Part shown: in pieces, positions 9,080 to 19,063 of the stretch
Numbering within the stretch: position 1 is the first letter of the stretch
Layout of the letters: every line of letters starts with the position of its first letter
Source of the DNA: Acidobacteriota bacterium
Lineage (GTDB): Bacteria; Acidobacteriota; Blastocatellia; Pyrinomonadales; Pyrinomonadaceae
Direction: 5' to 3'
DNA length: 39,506 nucleotides
Assembly: GCA_025463125.1 (NCBI GenBank)
Contig: JAOAPX010000035.1
Coordinates: 1-39,506 of the forward strand
Made by a program: the position numbers and the translations under genes
Notes under the pieces: generated by a model
What the model saw: the letters and a program-made list of their open reading frames with translations, nothing else
Databases searched by the model: none
What the model was told of the DNA's origin: nothing

Positions 9080-12000
9080 ATGTTTCGATTAAATAACGAT
9101 AACAAAACACAATTGACCACAAATTATGAGGCGATTCGTATCAGCCTTGCCTCGCCGGAAAAAATTCGTTCCTGGTCACACGGTGAAGTTACAAAACCGG
9201 AAACGATTAATTACCGTACATTTAAGCCGGAACGTGACGGGCTTTTCTGCGCGCGCATTTTCGGTCCGGTGTCGGATTGGGAATGTCTCTGCGGTAAATA
9301 CAAAAGAATGAAGCATCGCGGCGTCATCTGCGATAAGTGCGGCGTCGAGGTTACGCAGTCGAAAGTTCGCCGCGAGCGTCTCGGACACATCGAGCTCGCC
9401 AGTCCGTGTTCGCACGTTTGGTTTTTCAAAGGCTTGCCTTCGCGTATCGGACATCTTTTGGACATCACTCTGCGCGACCTGGAAAAAATTCTTTATTTTG
9501 AAACTTACATCGTGGTCGATCCGGGCGACGTGCCGGATTTGAAAGAAAAGGATTTGCTCAACGACGACCGTTACCGCGAATTAATGCGCGAATATCCGCA
9601 TCAATTCGTCGCGAAGATGGGAGCCGAAGCGATCAAAGACCTCTTGATGAAAATTGACGTTGAAGAGCTTGTCAGCGATTTGCGTCAAAAAATGAAAGAG
9701 GAAAATTCGCAGCAGAAAAAACTTAAATATTCCAAGCGTCTGAAAGTTTCCAATTCGTTTTTGCGCTCGCGCAATAATCCGGAATGGATGATTCTGGACG
9801 TCATTCCGGTTATTCCGCCGGAGCTTCGCCCGCTCGTGCCGCTCGACGGCGGACGTTTCGCGACATCGGATTTAAATGATTTGTATCGCCGCGTTATCAA
9901 CCGCAACAATCGTTTGAAAAAACTGATCGAGCTGCGCGCGCCGGAAGTTATCGTCCGCAACGAAAAACGAATGCTGCAGGAAGCCGTCGACGCTTTGTTT
10001 GACAACGGTCGCCGCGGTCGCGTTCTGCGCGGAGCAAACAACCGCCCGCTCAAATCGCTTTCAGGAACTTTGAAAGGTAAACAAGGACGTTTTCGTCAGA
10101 ACCTGCTCGGAAAACGCGTGGATTATTCGGGACGTTCGGTTATCGTCGTCGGACCGGAGCTGAAACTGCATCAGTGCGGTTTGCCGAAAAAAATGGCTTT
10201 GGAATTATTTAAGCCGTTTATTTACAACAAGCTCGAAAAAGATGCTCACGCCGCTACGATCAAACAGGCGCGTGAAATGGTCGAACGCCAGGAACCGATC
10301 GTCTGGGACATTTTAGAAGAAGTTATTCGCGAGCATCCGGTTCTGCTGAACCGCGCTCCGACGCTTCACCGTCTCGGAATTCAGGCGTTTGAGCCGGTTT
10401 TGGTCGAAGGTAAAGCGATTAAAATTCACCCGCTCGTTTGCGCGGCTTTTAACGCCGACTTCGACGGCGACCAGATGGCGGTTCACATTCCGCTTTCAGC
10501 GGAAGCTCAGATTGAAGCGACGGTATTAATGCTGGCGTCAAACAACCTGCTTTCACCGGCGAGCGGTCAGCCGATCACCGTTCCGACGCAGGATATTGTT
10601 TTAGGCTGTTATTACCTGACATTGGCTCGTGACGGAATGAAGGGCGAAAACAAAGTCTTCAATTCGATGGACGACGTTCTGCTGGCGCTCGACTCGAAAG
10701 CCGTTGAAACTCAGACGAAAATTAAGCTTCGATGGCGCGGCGATTTAGTGGATTTAACGCAGGAACACAATACGCAGGACGTAATGCGGGCGAGCGTCAG
10801 AGAAAAGGTTGATATTATTCTCGACACGACGGTCGGTCGCGTTATCTTCAACGAGCGCCTGACGCGCGACGGCTTGCCGTTCGTTAACGGAACGCTCAAG
10901 AAAAAAGGCTTGCAATCGCTGGTCAACTTTTCGCACCTTCGTCTCGGACACGATCAAACCGTCGTTCTGCTCGACGATTTGAAAACGATGGGCTTCCTTT
11001 ACGCTACTCTTTCGGGAATTTCGATCGGCATCGACGATATGGTCACGCCGCCGAGCAAAAAAGCGATTATCGAAGAAGCGAACGAACAGGTCAACAAACT
11101 TCAGCAACAGTATGAAGACGCAACGATGACCGATCTCGAACGCACGAATAAAGTGACGGCGATCTGGTCGGACGTAACCGACCGCGTTGCCAAAGAAATG
11201 TTCAAGGCGATGGACGAACGCGAAAAGAAACGCAACGAGCTCAATCCGATTCTCGTCATGGCTGATTCGGGCGCGCGCGGTTCGGAAGCACAGATTCGTC
11301 AGCTTGCAGGTATGCGCGGACTTATGGCGAAACCTTCAGGCGAAATTATCGAAACTCCGATCGTCGCAAACTTCCGCGAAGGCTTGAACGTACTGCAATA
11401 CTTTATTTCGACGCACGGCGCGCGAAAAGGTTTGGCTGATACGGCGCTGAAAACCGCCGACTCGGGTTACCTGACGCGTCGCTTGGTTGACGTGGCGCAG
11501 GACGTGATCGTTTCCGAACAGGATTGCGGAACGATTCGCGGCATCTGGGCTGAAGCGATTATCCGCAACGGTGAAGAAGTCGAAAGTTTGCGCGATCGCA
11601 TAGTCGGCTGCACATCGCTCGACGATATCATCGATCCGGTTGACGGCACGAAAATTGTCGAAGCAAACACCGAGATCAACGAAGATCTGGCGGCGCAGGT
11701 ACAGCTTTCCGGGTTGCAGAAAGTAAAAATTCGTTCGGCTCTGACCTGCGAATCGAGACGCGGAATCTGCGTTAAATGTTACGGTCGAAATTTAGCGACC
11801 GGAAACACGGTGGAAATCGGTGAAGCTGTCGGCGTTATTGCCGCGCAGTCGATCGGCGAACCGGGAACGCAGCTGACGATGAGAACTTTCCACGTCGGCG
11901 GTACGGCGAGATTCGAGCAGGAAACGAAACACGTTGCCGCAATGGACGGAACGGTAAAATACCTCGGTGATCTGAACGTTATTAAAAACCGCGCGGGCGA

Positions 12001-13381
12001 GCTTATCTCGATGAAGCGTCAATCGGAACTCGCTTTGGTTGATGAGCGCGGACGCGAAGTCGCTCGTTACCAGATCGTTTACGGCGCGCATATTCACGTC
12101 AAAAACGGTCAGCAGGTGAAGGAAGACGATTTACTGGCAACCTGGGATCCGTTTACTTTCGCTATCTTAACGGAAGTAAAAGGAACGGTTAAATACCAGG
12201 ACTTGAAAGAAGGTAAAACGGTCGAAGAAGACGTCGATAAAGTTTCCGGACAAAAACGCCTTGTGGTTAAAGACTCGGATGAGAAAAATCAGCCGCGACT
12301 CGAAATCCGCGACGGCAACAAGGTTCTGAAAACTTATCAAATGCCTATCAGAGCAAACCTTCACGTCGAAGACAGTCAGGAAGTCGAACCGGGCGATATA
12401 ATCGCGAAAATTCCGCGTGAAACCACGAAAACAAAAGACATCGTCGGCGGTTTGCCGCGCGTCGTCGAATTGTTTGAAGCGCGTCGTCCGGGCGAAACAG
12501 CCGTGATGTCGGAAATTGACGGAACTGTTATGTTCGGTCCGATTTCAAAAGGTAAACGCAAATTGCTCATTACCGGCGAAGACAACGGCGAACGCGAGTA
12601 TGACATTCCGCGCGGAACGCACATCAACGTGCAGGAAGGCGATCACGTCAAAGCGGGCGAACCGCTGATGGACGGACCGCTTAACCCGCACGATATTCTG
12701 CGCGTTTTGGGAACAACCGCTTTGCAGGAATATCTGGTTAATGAAATTCAGGAAGTTTATCGTCTGCAGGGCGTAAACATCAACGACAAACACATCGAAG
12801 TTATCGTCAGGCAGATGCTTCGCTGGGTTAAAATCAAGGATGTCGGCGATACGGAATTTCTGCTCGAAGAACAGGTTGACCGCTTCCGTTATGAAGACGA
12901 AAACCGTCGCGTTCTCGATGAAGGCGGGCAGCCGTCGATCGCAGAACCTTTGCTTCTCGGAATCACGAAAGCTTCGCTTTCAACCGATTCGTTTATTTCA
13001 GCGGCGTCGTTCCAGGAAACGACACGTGTTTTAACCGAAGCGGCGATCTCCGGACGCATCGATTATCTGCGCGGGCTGAAAGAAAACGTCATTATGGGAC
13101 GACTTATTCCGGCAGGAACCGGTATGAAGTATTACCGCAACGTTAAAGTCGCGGAAGATGCCACGGTTAACCGCAAGGAAGAAGATGAATTCGATGAACT
13201 CGCCGAAATTCGCGGCGGTATCGATTTGCCGACGTTTGCGATTCCCGGAGTCGAACCTGAAGACACAAACGAAGGTTACGACGAAGCGGAAGAAACACTG
13301 GATGAAATAAGTCTGGAAACCGAAGAAGTTTTTGACGATTCGGCAGATTTATTGGTAGATGAAATTGACGAGGATTTTTAA
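9080..13381 (+). CDS. rpoC: RNA polymerase beta' subunit
   Basis: A 1433-residue RpoC. The N-terminal zinc site has Cys 69, 71, 84 and 87. The catalytic [12 protein letters not shown] carries the magnesium aspartates D460, D462 and D464. The second zinc site has Cys 844, 890, 897 and 900. The trigger-loop/bridge region includes SGARGS and [15 protein letters not shown]. The C-terminus is an acidic tail of about 60 residues ending DEIDEDF. A GGAG site precedes the ATG and the gene follows rpoB by 108 bases. It ends the operon at the terminator 13399-13437. Confidence 0.98.
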   Translation: MFRLNNDNKTQLTTNYEAIRISLASPEKIRSWSHGEVTKPETINYRTFKPERDGLFCARIFGPVSDWECLCGKYKRMKHRGVICDKCGVEVTQSKVRRERLGHIELASPCSHVWFFKGLPSRIGHLLDITLRDLEKILYFETYIVVDPGDVPDLKEKDLLNDDRYRELMREYPHQFVAKMGAEAIKDLLMKIDVEELVSDLRQKMKEENSQQKKLKYSKRLKVSNSFLRSRNNPEWMILDVIPVIPPELRPLVPLDGGRFATSDLNDLYRRVINRNNRLKKLIELRAPEVIVRNEKRMLQEAVDALFDNGRRGRVLRGANNRPLKSLSGTLKGKQGRFRQNLLGKRVDYSGRSVIVVGPELKLHQCGLPKKMALELFKPFIYNKLEKDAHAATIKQAREMVERQEPIVWDILEEVIREHPVLLNRAPTLHRLGIQAFEPVLVEGKAIKIHPLVCAAFNADFDGDQMAVHIPLSAEAQIEATVLMLASNNLLSPASGQPITVPTQDIVLGCYYLTLARDGMKGENKVFNSMDDVLLALDSKAVETQTKIKLRWRGDLVDLTQEHNTQDVMRASVREKVDIILDTTVGRVIFNERLTRDGLPFVNGTLKKKGLQSLVNFSHLRLGHDQTVVLLDDLKTMGFLYATLSGISIGIDDMVTPPSKKAIIEEANEQVNKLQQQYEDATMTDLERTNKVTAIWSDVTDRVAKEMFKAMDEREKKRNELNPILVMADSGARGSEAQIRQLAGMRGLMAKPSGEIIETPIVANFREGLNVLQYFISTHGARKGLADTALKTADSGYLTRRLVDVAQDVIVSEQDCGTIRGIWAEAIIRNGEEVESLRDRIVGCTSLDDIIDPVDGTKIVEANTEINEDLAAQVQLSGLQKVKIRSALTCESRRGICVKCYGRNLATGNTVEIGEAVGVIAAQSIGEPGTQLTMRTFHVGGTARFEQETKHVAAMDGTVKYLGDLNVIKNRAGELISMKRQSELALVDERGREVARYQIVYGAHIHVKNGQQVKEDDLLATWDPFTFAILTEVKGTVKYQDLKEGKTVEEDVDKVSGQKRLVVKDSDEKNQPRLEIRDGNKVLKTYQMPIRANLHVEDSQEVEPGDIIAKIPRETTKTKDIVGGLPRVVELFEARRPGETAVMSEIDGTVMFGPISKGKRKLLITGEDNGEREYDIPRGTHINVQEGDHVKAGEPLMDGPLNPHDILRVLGTTALQEYLVNEIQEVYRLQGVNINDKHIEVIVRQMLRWVKIKDVGDTEFLLEEQVDRFRYEDENRRVLDEGGQPSIAEPLLLGITKASLSTDSFISAASFQETTRVLTEAAISGRIDYLRGLKENVIMGRLIPAGTGMKYYRNVKVAEDATVNRKEEDEFDELAEIRGGIDLPTFAIPGVEPEDTNEGYDEAEETLDEISLETEEVFDDSADLLVDEIDEDF

Positions 13382-13398
13382 GAATCGTCAGTAAACGT

Positions 13399-13437
13399 TA
13401 AAAAAGGCTGGAGTAGAAATAACTCCAGCCTTTTTTA
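13399..13437. terminator. Bidirectional terminator after rpoC
   Basis: AAAAAAGGCTGGAGT (13400-13414) and its complement (13422-13436) form a 15-pair stem, extended by one T-A pair, around AGAAATA. It has a T6 run on the rpoC side and A6 on the other, so it serves both rpoC and the converging M13 peptidase gene. Confidence 0.93.
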
Positions 13438-13456
13438 TTTTTTATTAAGATGAGGT

Positions 13457-15484
13457 TTACCAGATTTTACAGTAAGCTTCTCTGACCATCGGCTGATTTT
13501 GCCGGCAGCCGAAAGCTTTTGCAAATTGCGGCATATTTGAAAGCGGACCGTTAACGCGCCAACGCGGAAGCGAGTGCGTATTGCTTTTTACCTGCTGTCG
13601 TTCGGCTTCGGGCGTGTATTTGCCAGCCCAAACCTGTGCCCAACCGAGGAAAAATCTTTGTTCGGGCGTGAAACCGTCGACATTTGCCGGACGCGGTTTT
13701 CCTTCCAGAGATTTCATAAACGCGTCATAAGCGACGGTCAAACCGGCAAAGTCGCCGATGTTTTCGCCGAGCGTCAATTTTCCGTCGATAAAAAGTCCGG
13801 GCTGAACTTCGTATTCGCCGAATTGCTTGACGACGCACGCGGCGCGTTCTTCGAATTTTTGGCGGTCTTCCGCCGTCCACCACATTTTCAAATTTCCTTC
13901 GGCGTCGAAACGGCTTCCGGAATCGTCGAAACCGTGTGAAATTTCGTGTCCGATCACTCCGCCGATGGCTCCGTAATTTATCGCGTCGTCGGCTTCGAAA
14001 TTAAAAAACGGTGGCTGCAAAATTCCTGCCGGAAACGTTATGTCGTTGTTTACGCCGGAATACGAAGCGTTGACGGTCGGCGCGGTAAAATTCCAGCGCG
14101 TGCGGTCAACCGGGTTGCTGATATCGGCGAGATTGCGGCGAATTCGGAATTGATCCGAACGCAGAACGTTTGTCGAATAAGATTTTCGGTTAACTGCTAA
14201 TCCCTGATATCCGCGCAAAACATCCGGATATCCGATTTTTCGTTTGAAAGTGGAAAGTTTGGCTTGCGCCTGTTTTTTCGTCGCGTCGCTCATCCATTCG
14301 AGACTGTTGACGCGGTCTTTCATTGCCGCGAGCAAATTGTCGATCAATTCATTCATACGCGCTTTGGCTTGCGGCGAAAAAGTCTTTTTGACGTATTCCT
14401 GCCCGAGCGCTTCGCCGAGATTGTTATCAACCGCCTGAACGCAAACTTTCCATCGCGGCTGCTGTTCTTTCGTGCCGCTCAAATATCGAGAATAAAAATT
14501 AAAATTTTCGTCGACAAAACGCTTGGAAAGCGACGACGCGGCAGCGTTTACAGTCATAAAACGCAGGTAGGTTTTCCAATTTTGCAGCGGAACCTCGCTG
14601 AGCATCGCGTTTACTTCTTTAAAGAAGCCCGGCTGACCGAGGTTGATCTCGGAAACAGGCGGAACGCCGCGCTCGGTCATATACGTCGTCCATTTCCAGT
14701 TCGGCGTAACTTCCTGAGCAGCCGTCAGAGAAATTTTATTATAACGGTTATCGGGATTTCGCAGCTCAACCGGAGAAAGCGAAGCTTTCGCGAGACGCAT
14801 CTGAATGTCCATCACGGTTTGCGCGTTTGCCGCGGCAACCGCCGGTTTATCGCCGAGAAGCTTAAACATATTCGTCGCGTATTCGACGAATTTCTGGCGA
14901 ATTTCTACCGATTTTTGATCGGTTTCGATATAGTAATTTCGATTCGGCAAGCTCAAACCGCCTTGTCCTGCGTTAACGATTACCATTGTCGAATTCTTCA
15001 AATCGGCTCCGCCGCCGAAACTGAAAAGAGCCGGCAGACCGCTGTTGTGCATCGAGGCGACCCGGCGCTGCAAATCTTCAACCGATTTGATTTTATTGAT
15101 TTGTTTGAAATAAGACTCGAGCGGTTTCACGCCTGCTTTTTCGATCGCGGCTTCATCCATACACGAAGCGTAAAAATCGCCGATCAATTGAGCATCGCTT
15201 CCCGGCGCGGCTTGGCTTTTGGAAGCCGTTTCCAAAATATTTTTGAGTATGTCGTTATTGTTATCGCCGAGAATATTAAACGTTCCCCAGCGCGACTGCG
15301 ATGCCGGAATCTCTGTAGCTTTAAGCCAGGTTCCGTTGGCATACTGAAAAAAATCGGTGCAGGCTTCAACCGACGTATCCATTCGACTCGTGTCAAAACC
15401 TTTGCCCTGCTGAGCGAACGCGCCCGCGCAAACAGACAGCAAAACGGTCATAACCGTCATAAAGCGAAAATTTAATTTAGGCAT
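13457..15484 (-). CDS. Secreted M13 family metallopeptidase (neprilysin/PepO-like)
   Basis: A 675-residue zinc peptidase. It starts with a signal peptide (MPKLNFRFMTVMTVLLSVCA, cleavage near AFAQ). The zinc motif HEISH is at H513/H517 with third ligand E574 in GENIGDFAGL. The substrate-binding NASY and the M13 C-terminal CKIW ending are present. The family cleaves oligopeptides and is usually periplasmic or extracellular. An AGGAGA site lies 5 bases before the ATG. It converges with rpoC and follows an AATGGTGA repeat region. Domain layout and length fit full-length M13 enzymes; the natural substrate is unknown. Confidence 0.93.
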   Translation of the reverse strand: MPKLNFRFMTVMTVLLSVCAGAFAQQGKGFDTSRMDTSVEACTDFFQYANGTWLKATEIPASQSRWGTFNILGDNNNDILKNILETASKSQAAPGSDAQLIGDFYASCMDEAAIEKAGVKPLESYFKQINKIKSVEDLQRRVASMHNSGLPALFSFGGGADLKNSTMVIVNAGQGGLSLPNRNYYIETDQKSVEIRQKFVEYATNMFKLLGDKPAVAAANAQTVMDIQMRLAKASLSPVELRNPDNRYNKISLTAAQEVTPNWKWTTYMTERGVPPVSEINLGQPGFFKEVNAMLSEVPLQNWKTYLRFMTVNAAASSLSKRFVDENFNFYSRYLSGTKEQQPRWKVCVQAVDNNLGEALGQEYVKKTFSPQAKARMNELIDNLLAAMKDRVNSLEWMSDATKKQAQAKLSTFKRKIGYPDVLRGYQGLAVNRKSYSTNVLRSDQFRIRRNLADISNPVDRTRWNFTAPTVNASYSGVNNDITFPAGILQPPFFNFEADDAINYGAIGGVIGHEISHGFDDSGSRFDAEGNLKMWWTAEDRQKFEERAACVVKQFGEYEVQPGLFIDGKLTLGENIGDFAGLTVAYDAFMKSLEGKPRPANVDGFTPEQRFFLGWAQVWAGKYTPEAERQQVKSNTHSLPRWRVNGPLSNMPQFAKAFGCRQNQPMVREAYCKIW

Positions 15485-15590
15485 TCTTTCTCCTGAAATA
15501 TTGTTTGAGATTGTCTTGATTATTTGTAATTAAAGTTTAATTGATTTTACTAATTAATACGAAGAAAAAAATGATGAGTCGAAAAAAGGG

Positions 15591-15690
15591 CGGTTTTTAA
15601 TGGTGAAAGAATAATGGTGAATGGTGAATGAAAAACCGGGAAAGATTCTTTTAATTCACCATTCACCATTAAAAACCGTTTACCATTAAA
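15591..15690. repeat. AATGGTGA heptad repeats arranged as overlapping inverted repeats
   Basis: This stretch lies between the acyltransferase gene and the M13 gene. Arms 15612-15629 and 15654-15671 are perfect 18-bp complements made of tandem ATGGTGA heptamers. A second pairing, 15591-15607 with 15662-15678, is 17 bp and perfect, so the right half can pair with either left arm. On the minus strand the longer fold is followed by a T6 run (15588-15583), so it may end the acyltransferase transcript. Confidence 0.75.
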
Positions 15691-15697
15691 AAAAATA

Positions 15698-16444
15698 TTA
15701 TATTACCGGGATGAATCCGTCTTTTATTTTGTCGCGCAGTTCCTTGGCTAGCGCTTTTCGGTTTTCATTATGTATCGGCTGGTCTCCGAAGTTTATAACC
15801 GCCGTATATTCTTTTAATTGAAACAAATACCAGAGATGCTCTCCGAAAGTTTTTTCGTCCCACCAGCAGACGGCTTCGCTCGCCGTCGGTCCGCCGTCAG
15901 GAGTTTTATAAGTGATCGAAGCATAAGAAACCGGCAAATCGGTCTGCGCGGCGAATTCGAGAAACGAAGAATTGAACGGCAGTATTTCTTCGCCTTTCGT
16001 GCTCGTTCCTTCCGGGAAGACGATAACGCCTTCGCCTTCGCCCAATCTTTTTATAATTTCGCTGCCGGCGCGCGGAATGTCGCGCCTGTTTTGCCGGTTT
16101 ATAAAAATCGTGCCCATATCCCGAACGATTTTGCCCGCTAAAAACCAGCCTTCAATTTCGCCTTTTGCTACAAAAACGCCCTCGACGACAGCGCGAAGCG
16201 CCGGAACATCCGTGTAGCTTAAATGGTTTGAAACCAGAAAAAACGGTTTTTGGGGAACTTTGCCGATTACTTCAATTTTCATCCGCGAAATTTTAACGAA
16301 GCTTTGCGCCCATTTATGAAAAATTATCTGCCGCCATAATTGCTTGTTCGAAATAAAAAAATTGACGATAAACCAGAAGGAATATAAACCGAGCGTCGAA
16401 ATAACAAATAAAGCGTAGCGCAGCGCGGCGCGAATATTTTTCAT
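15698..16444 (-). CDS. 1-acyl-sn-glycerol-3-phosphate acyltransferase (PlsC-like)
   Basis: A 248-residue LPLAT-family protein with an N-terminal membrane segment (about residues 9-32). It has the catalytic NHX4D motif in VSNHLSYTDVP and the acceptor-binding FPEGTSTKG. The family transfers an acyl chain to lysophosphatidic acid or related lysolipids at the inner membrane. No Shine-Dalgarno motif is obvious before the ATG. Related enzymes acylate ornithine lipids or other acceptors, and sequence alone does not separate these. The downstream heptad repeats may act as its terminator. Confidence 0.85.
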   Translation of the reverse strand: MKNIRAALRYALFVISTLGLYSFWFIVNFFISNKQLWRQIIFHKWAQSFVKISRMKIEVIGKVPQKPFFLVSNHLSYTDVPALRAVVEGVFVAKGEIEGWFLAGKIVRDMGTIFINRQNRRDIPRAGSEIIKRLGEGEGVIVFPEGTSTKGEEILPFNSSFLEFAAQTDLPVSYASITYKTPDGGPTASEAVCWWDEKTFGEHLWYLFQLKEYTAVINFGDQPIHNENRKALAKELRDKIKDGFIPVI

Positions 16445-16566
16445 AAAAATTTTAAAGGTAATTGCTCAAACGCGAAGCTTTTGTTTCGCACATTATTAAT
16501 ATAAAAAAATATCGGAACTTTTGTCTTTATGCATTTACCTTTTTACTTTTATATTTACTTTTATAT

Positions 16567-17508
16567 CTAATCTTCTTTTTCGATTTTCTTAAAATTGTAA
16601 CGCAATAAAACGCGCATCGGCAATGTCTTTCCGTTTCGCTCGGCGGGTCGCCAGTTCATTTTTCGCACCGTATTTGTTACCGATTCGTCCAGATCGTAGC
16701 CCGCCCAGCGGACGATTTCGGTTCGAAGAATCTCGCCGTTTTCATTTAAATCAATCGAGATGTCGACCGTCGCCTTAACGTCGTAAATATAAGCGAGACG
16801 CGTGTATTCCGGTTTCAAGCGTTTGTAGGGCAGCGGCGGGCGAAGGTTTTTTGCGTCGGGTGCGTTTTCAGCGGGAACTTGTTCGATTTTTTCGTTCGGT
16901 TTTTCATTTAATTCCGCTTTTGTCACGAGCTTTAATTTATCAAAAATCTCAGAAGCCAGGTTTCCGGTCGACGCGAATAAAAGCTTTTCGGCTTCAAAGG
17001 GCTTTTCGGCTTCAAAACTCTGCAATTTCCAAAAAACAAGCCGACCCGTTCGCGAGCTGACGACATAAACGGCGGCAAACGATTCGTAAAATTCTTCTCT
17101 TTTGTACGCGCTGCGCCGCAGCGTCGCGGATTTTACAAGAAAAAAATACTCGCTGCCGATTGCCGCGCCGATATCTTTTGCTTCAAAGACGGAAAGATTG
17201 AACGGGTTTTCGTAAACGCCGGAACGAAAAGCCGCTTCGCTCAGCCCGTTATCCAGCACATTAAATTTTTGCTTTAAGGAGTTTTCAAACTCGAAGGAGA
17301 ATTTCTGCGTTTGCCCGGTTTTTTCGGGAATTAAAACGGCGATTTTTTGCGCGTCAGCGGAAAGCAAAAAGCATTGAAAAATAACCGGCAGAAAGACCGC
17401 GTATAACAATAAAATTCGTTTGAAATCAAAAAAAACGGGCGGAAAACGAAACCGGCTGCGGATTGTCCGGTCTCGCTTATTTTTTATGATAAATTTTCGC
17501 AATTTCAT
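16567..17508 (-). CDS. TonB C-terminal domain protein
   Basis: A 313-residue protein. The last ~85 residues match the TonB C-terminal domain, with ATVDISIDLNENGEILRTEI and the MNWRPAERNGK turn. The N-terminus is a basic stretch of about 30 residues, then a hydrophobic segment ending LLSADAQ, which looks more like a signal peptide than a retained anchor. The middle (about 55-200) is not recognised. TonB proteins pass proton-motive energy to outer-membrane receptors; a large receptor gene lies nearby at 19064. The start overlaps the end of the HD gene by 32 bases, implying coupled translation. Energising ability is uncertain because the anchor is atypical. Confidence 0.75.
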   Translation of the reverse strand: MKLRKFIIKNKRDRTIRSRFRFPPVFFDFKRILLLYAVFLPVIFQCFLLSADAQKIAVLIPEKTGQTQKFSFEFENSLKQKFNVLDNGLSEAAFRSGVYENPFNLSVFEAKDIGAAIGSEYFFLVKSATLRRSAYKREEFYESFAAVYVVSSRTGRLVFWKLQSFEAEKPFEAEKLLFASTGNLASEIFDKLKLVTKAELNEKPNEKIEQVPAENAPDAKNLRPPLPYKRLKPEYTRLAYIYDVKATVDISIDLNENGEILRTEIVRWAGYDLDESVTNTVRKMNWRPAERNGKTLPMRVLLRYNFKKIEKED

Positions 17509-18757
17509 GCTTCAATTCCGCCGGGAAACAAGCTCTGTGCATCTGATAGCCTTTTTGAAGCCCGCGAACCGCCGCGCTGACTTCGGAAATTTCCCGAATT
17601 TGCGGGCGGGAAAAACCTTCTTCAACATAGATCAGATTTTTCGGCTCGCTTCGCTCTTTCGTGTAGAAATAATACGGCACATCGCCCGCTTTGTCTTCGA
17701 TAAAATAATACTCGGCATCAAAACCGGCGGCTTCTACTGCTTTTCGCGCTTTTTCAAGAAAGCTTTGCCGCTCGTCCTCGGGCATATCCAGATCGAAAGC
17801 TTTGAAAAGTTTACGATTCATAAAGCGCCTCGATAAATCCGACAGTATTTTATCATCGGATTTTTCCCATTGCTTGATGTGGAAAATGACATCCGAGTCA
17901 TCCAGTTCCATATGTTCCTTTAAGGAAAGTTTTTCGTTTTTCAGGATTTTTTCAAAAGGCGTTCCCTGCGCGTGCCAGACCGGTTTATTATCCAGAAAAA
18001 GATGCAAAGCGCGGCGAAAAAGCGAACGCAGAATGTTTTCGGCGGAACGAAGCGTGCGGTGAAAATACACCTGCCGAAACATATAATATCGAGCCTGCAA
18101 ATAATCTTCGACAGCGTAGATGCCTCGAGCGGAAACGTAAAGCCTGTCGTTTTCTTCGTCTATCTCAATCGACTTTATAATCCATTCAAGATCGTAAACG
18201 CCGTATTTCGCGCCCGTCATCAAGCTGTCGCGCAAAAGATAATCCATCCGGTCGACATCGAGCTGCGAGGAAACAAGCTGCGCGAGCGCCACGGGACGAA
18301 AAGTGCCGCGAATAATATCCGCGACATTACCGGGAAGCTCTTTCGAATATTGTCTTAAAACCTGCCCGACTTCGGTTTCGTCGCTCGTAACCGCATCGAT
18401 TGTAAAGTTTTCATGATGAAAATTTAGAATCGTCTCGAGCACATGCGAAAAAGCGCCGTGCCCGATATCGTGCAAAAGAGCGGCGGCGCGAACGGCTGTT
18501 TTCGCTTCATCGGAAATCTTATATTGTAAGCTTAGCTTCGCCAGTATGCGCGTCGCCAGGTGAAGCGCCCCGAGGCTGTGCGTAAAACGCGAATGTTCAG
18601 CCGCCTGATAAGCGAAATGCGCCAGCCCAAGCTGCCGAATCCGCCGCAAACGCTGAAATTCCGCCGTATCAATTAACCGGACAAGCAATTTTCCGGCATC
18701 ATCTTCAGTTTTCAGACGAATTATATTATGAACCGAATCGCGATAGATTTTTTCCAA
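17477..18757 (-). CDS. HD-domain phosphohydrolase (dGTPase-like)
   Basis: A 426-residue cytoplasmic protein with a complete HD signature: HSRFTHSLG (H55/H60), LLHDIGHGAFSH (H96, D97, H100) and LDVDRMDYLLRD (D165-D170). It resembles the YwfO/SAMHD-like HD proteins that hydrolyse deoxynucleoside triphosphates, though substrate cannot be assigned from sequence. The start is TTG with AGG a few bases upstream; no better start is in frame. It shares a transcript with the overlapping TonB-C gene and diverges from the TonB-dependent receptor gene. Confidence 0.85.
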   Translation of the reverse strand: MEKIYRDSVHNIIRLKTEDDAGKLLVRLIDTAEFQRLRRIRQLGLAHFAYQAAEHSRFTHSLGALHLATRILAKLSLQYKISDEAKTAVRAAALLHDIGHGAFSHVLETILNFHHENFTIDAVTSDETEVGQVLRQYSKELPGNVADIIRGTFRPVALAQLVSSQLDVDRMDYLLRDSLMTGAKYGVYDLEWIIKSIEIDEENDRLYVSARGIYAVEDYLQARYYMFRQVYFHRTLRSAENILRSLFRRALHLFLDNKPVWHAQGTPFEKILKNEKLSLKEHMELDDSDVIFHIKQWEKSDDKILSDLSRRFMNRKLFKAFDLDMPEDERQSFLEKARKAVEAAGFDAEYYFIEDKAGDVPYYFYTKERSEPKNLIYVEEGFSRPQIREISEVSAAVRGLQKGYQMHRACFPAELKHEIAKIYHKK

Positions 18758-19063
18758 TATTTACCTGCTCTTTAATACAAATTGATTTACAGAAATTTTG
18801 CTTTATGGCTATAGAAATAGCAAGAAAGTTTTTTATAAAATTCAATCTATTGAAAAAAATACAAAATATTGGAAACATAATATGAGATTTTTTGTTATTG
18901 AGAATTTTTAAGTTTTACATGGAAACGATTAACTGCTGAAAAGACAAGGTTTATTGTTTTGGGGTTGATATTGTTCTCGTTTGGCTTTCAAATTGCTTAT
19001 TGGTTCGTGTAAATGTCCAAATAGGACTTTTAAATCTTCGCATAAATTTTACAGGAGCGAAAA
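18758..19063. other. Divergent AT-rich intergenic region, no gene
   Basis: The 306 bp between the HD gene (minus) and the receptor gene (plus) have no supported reading frame and no strong hairpin. They must hold promoters for both directions. One candidate for the receptor is listed separately; I see no convincing minus-strand promoter. Confidence 0.6.
18965..18993 (+). promoter_or_regulatory. Candidate promoter of the TonB-dependent receptor gene
   Basis: TTGATA (18965-18970, five of six consensus) and TCAAAT (18988-18993, four of six) are 17 bases apart. They would give a 5' UTR of about 65 nt that contains the AGGAG site at 19053-19057. Confidence 0.3.

Noticed and set aside
14264-15475. 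Long open frame of about 400 codons on the plus strand, opposite the M13 peptidase gene.
   Set aside because: It is the mirror of a well-supported gene with intact catalytic motifs. Its product is Arg/Phe-rich without any recognisable domain, has no ribosome-binding site, and such antisense frames recur opposite every long gene here.
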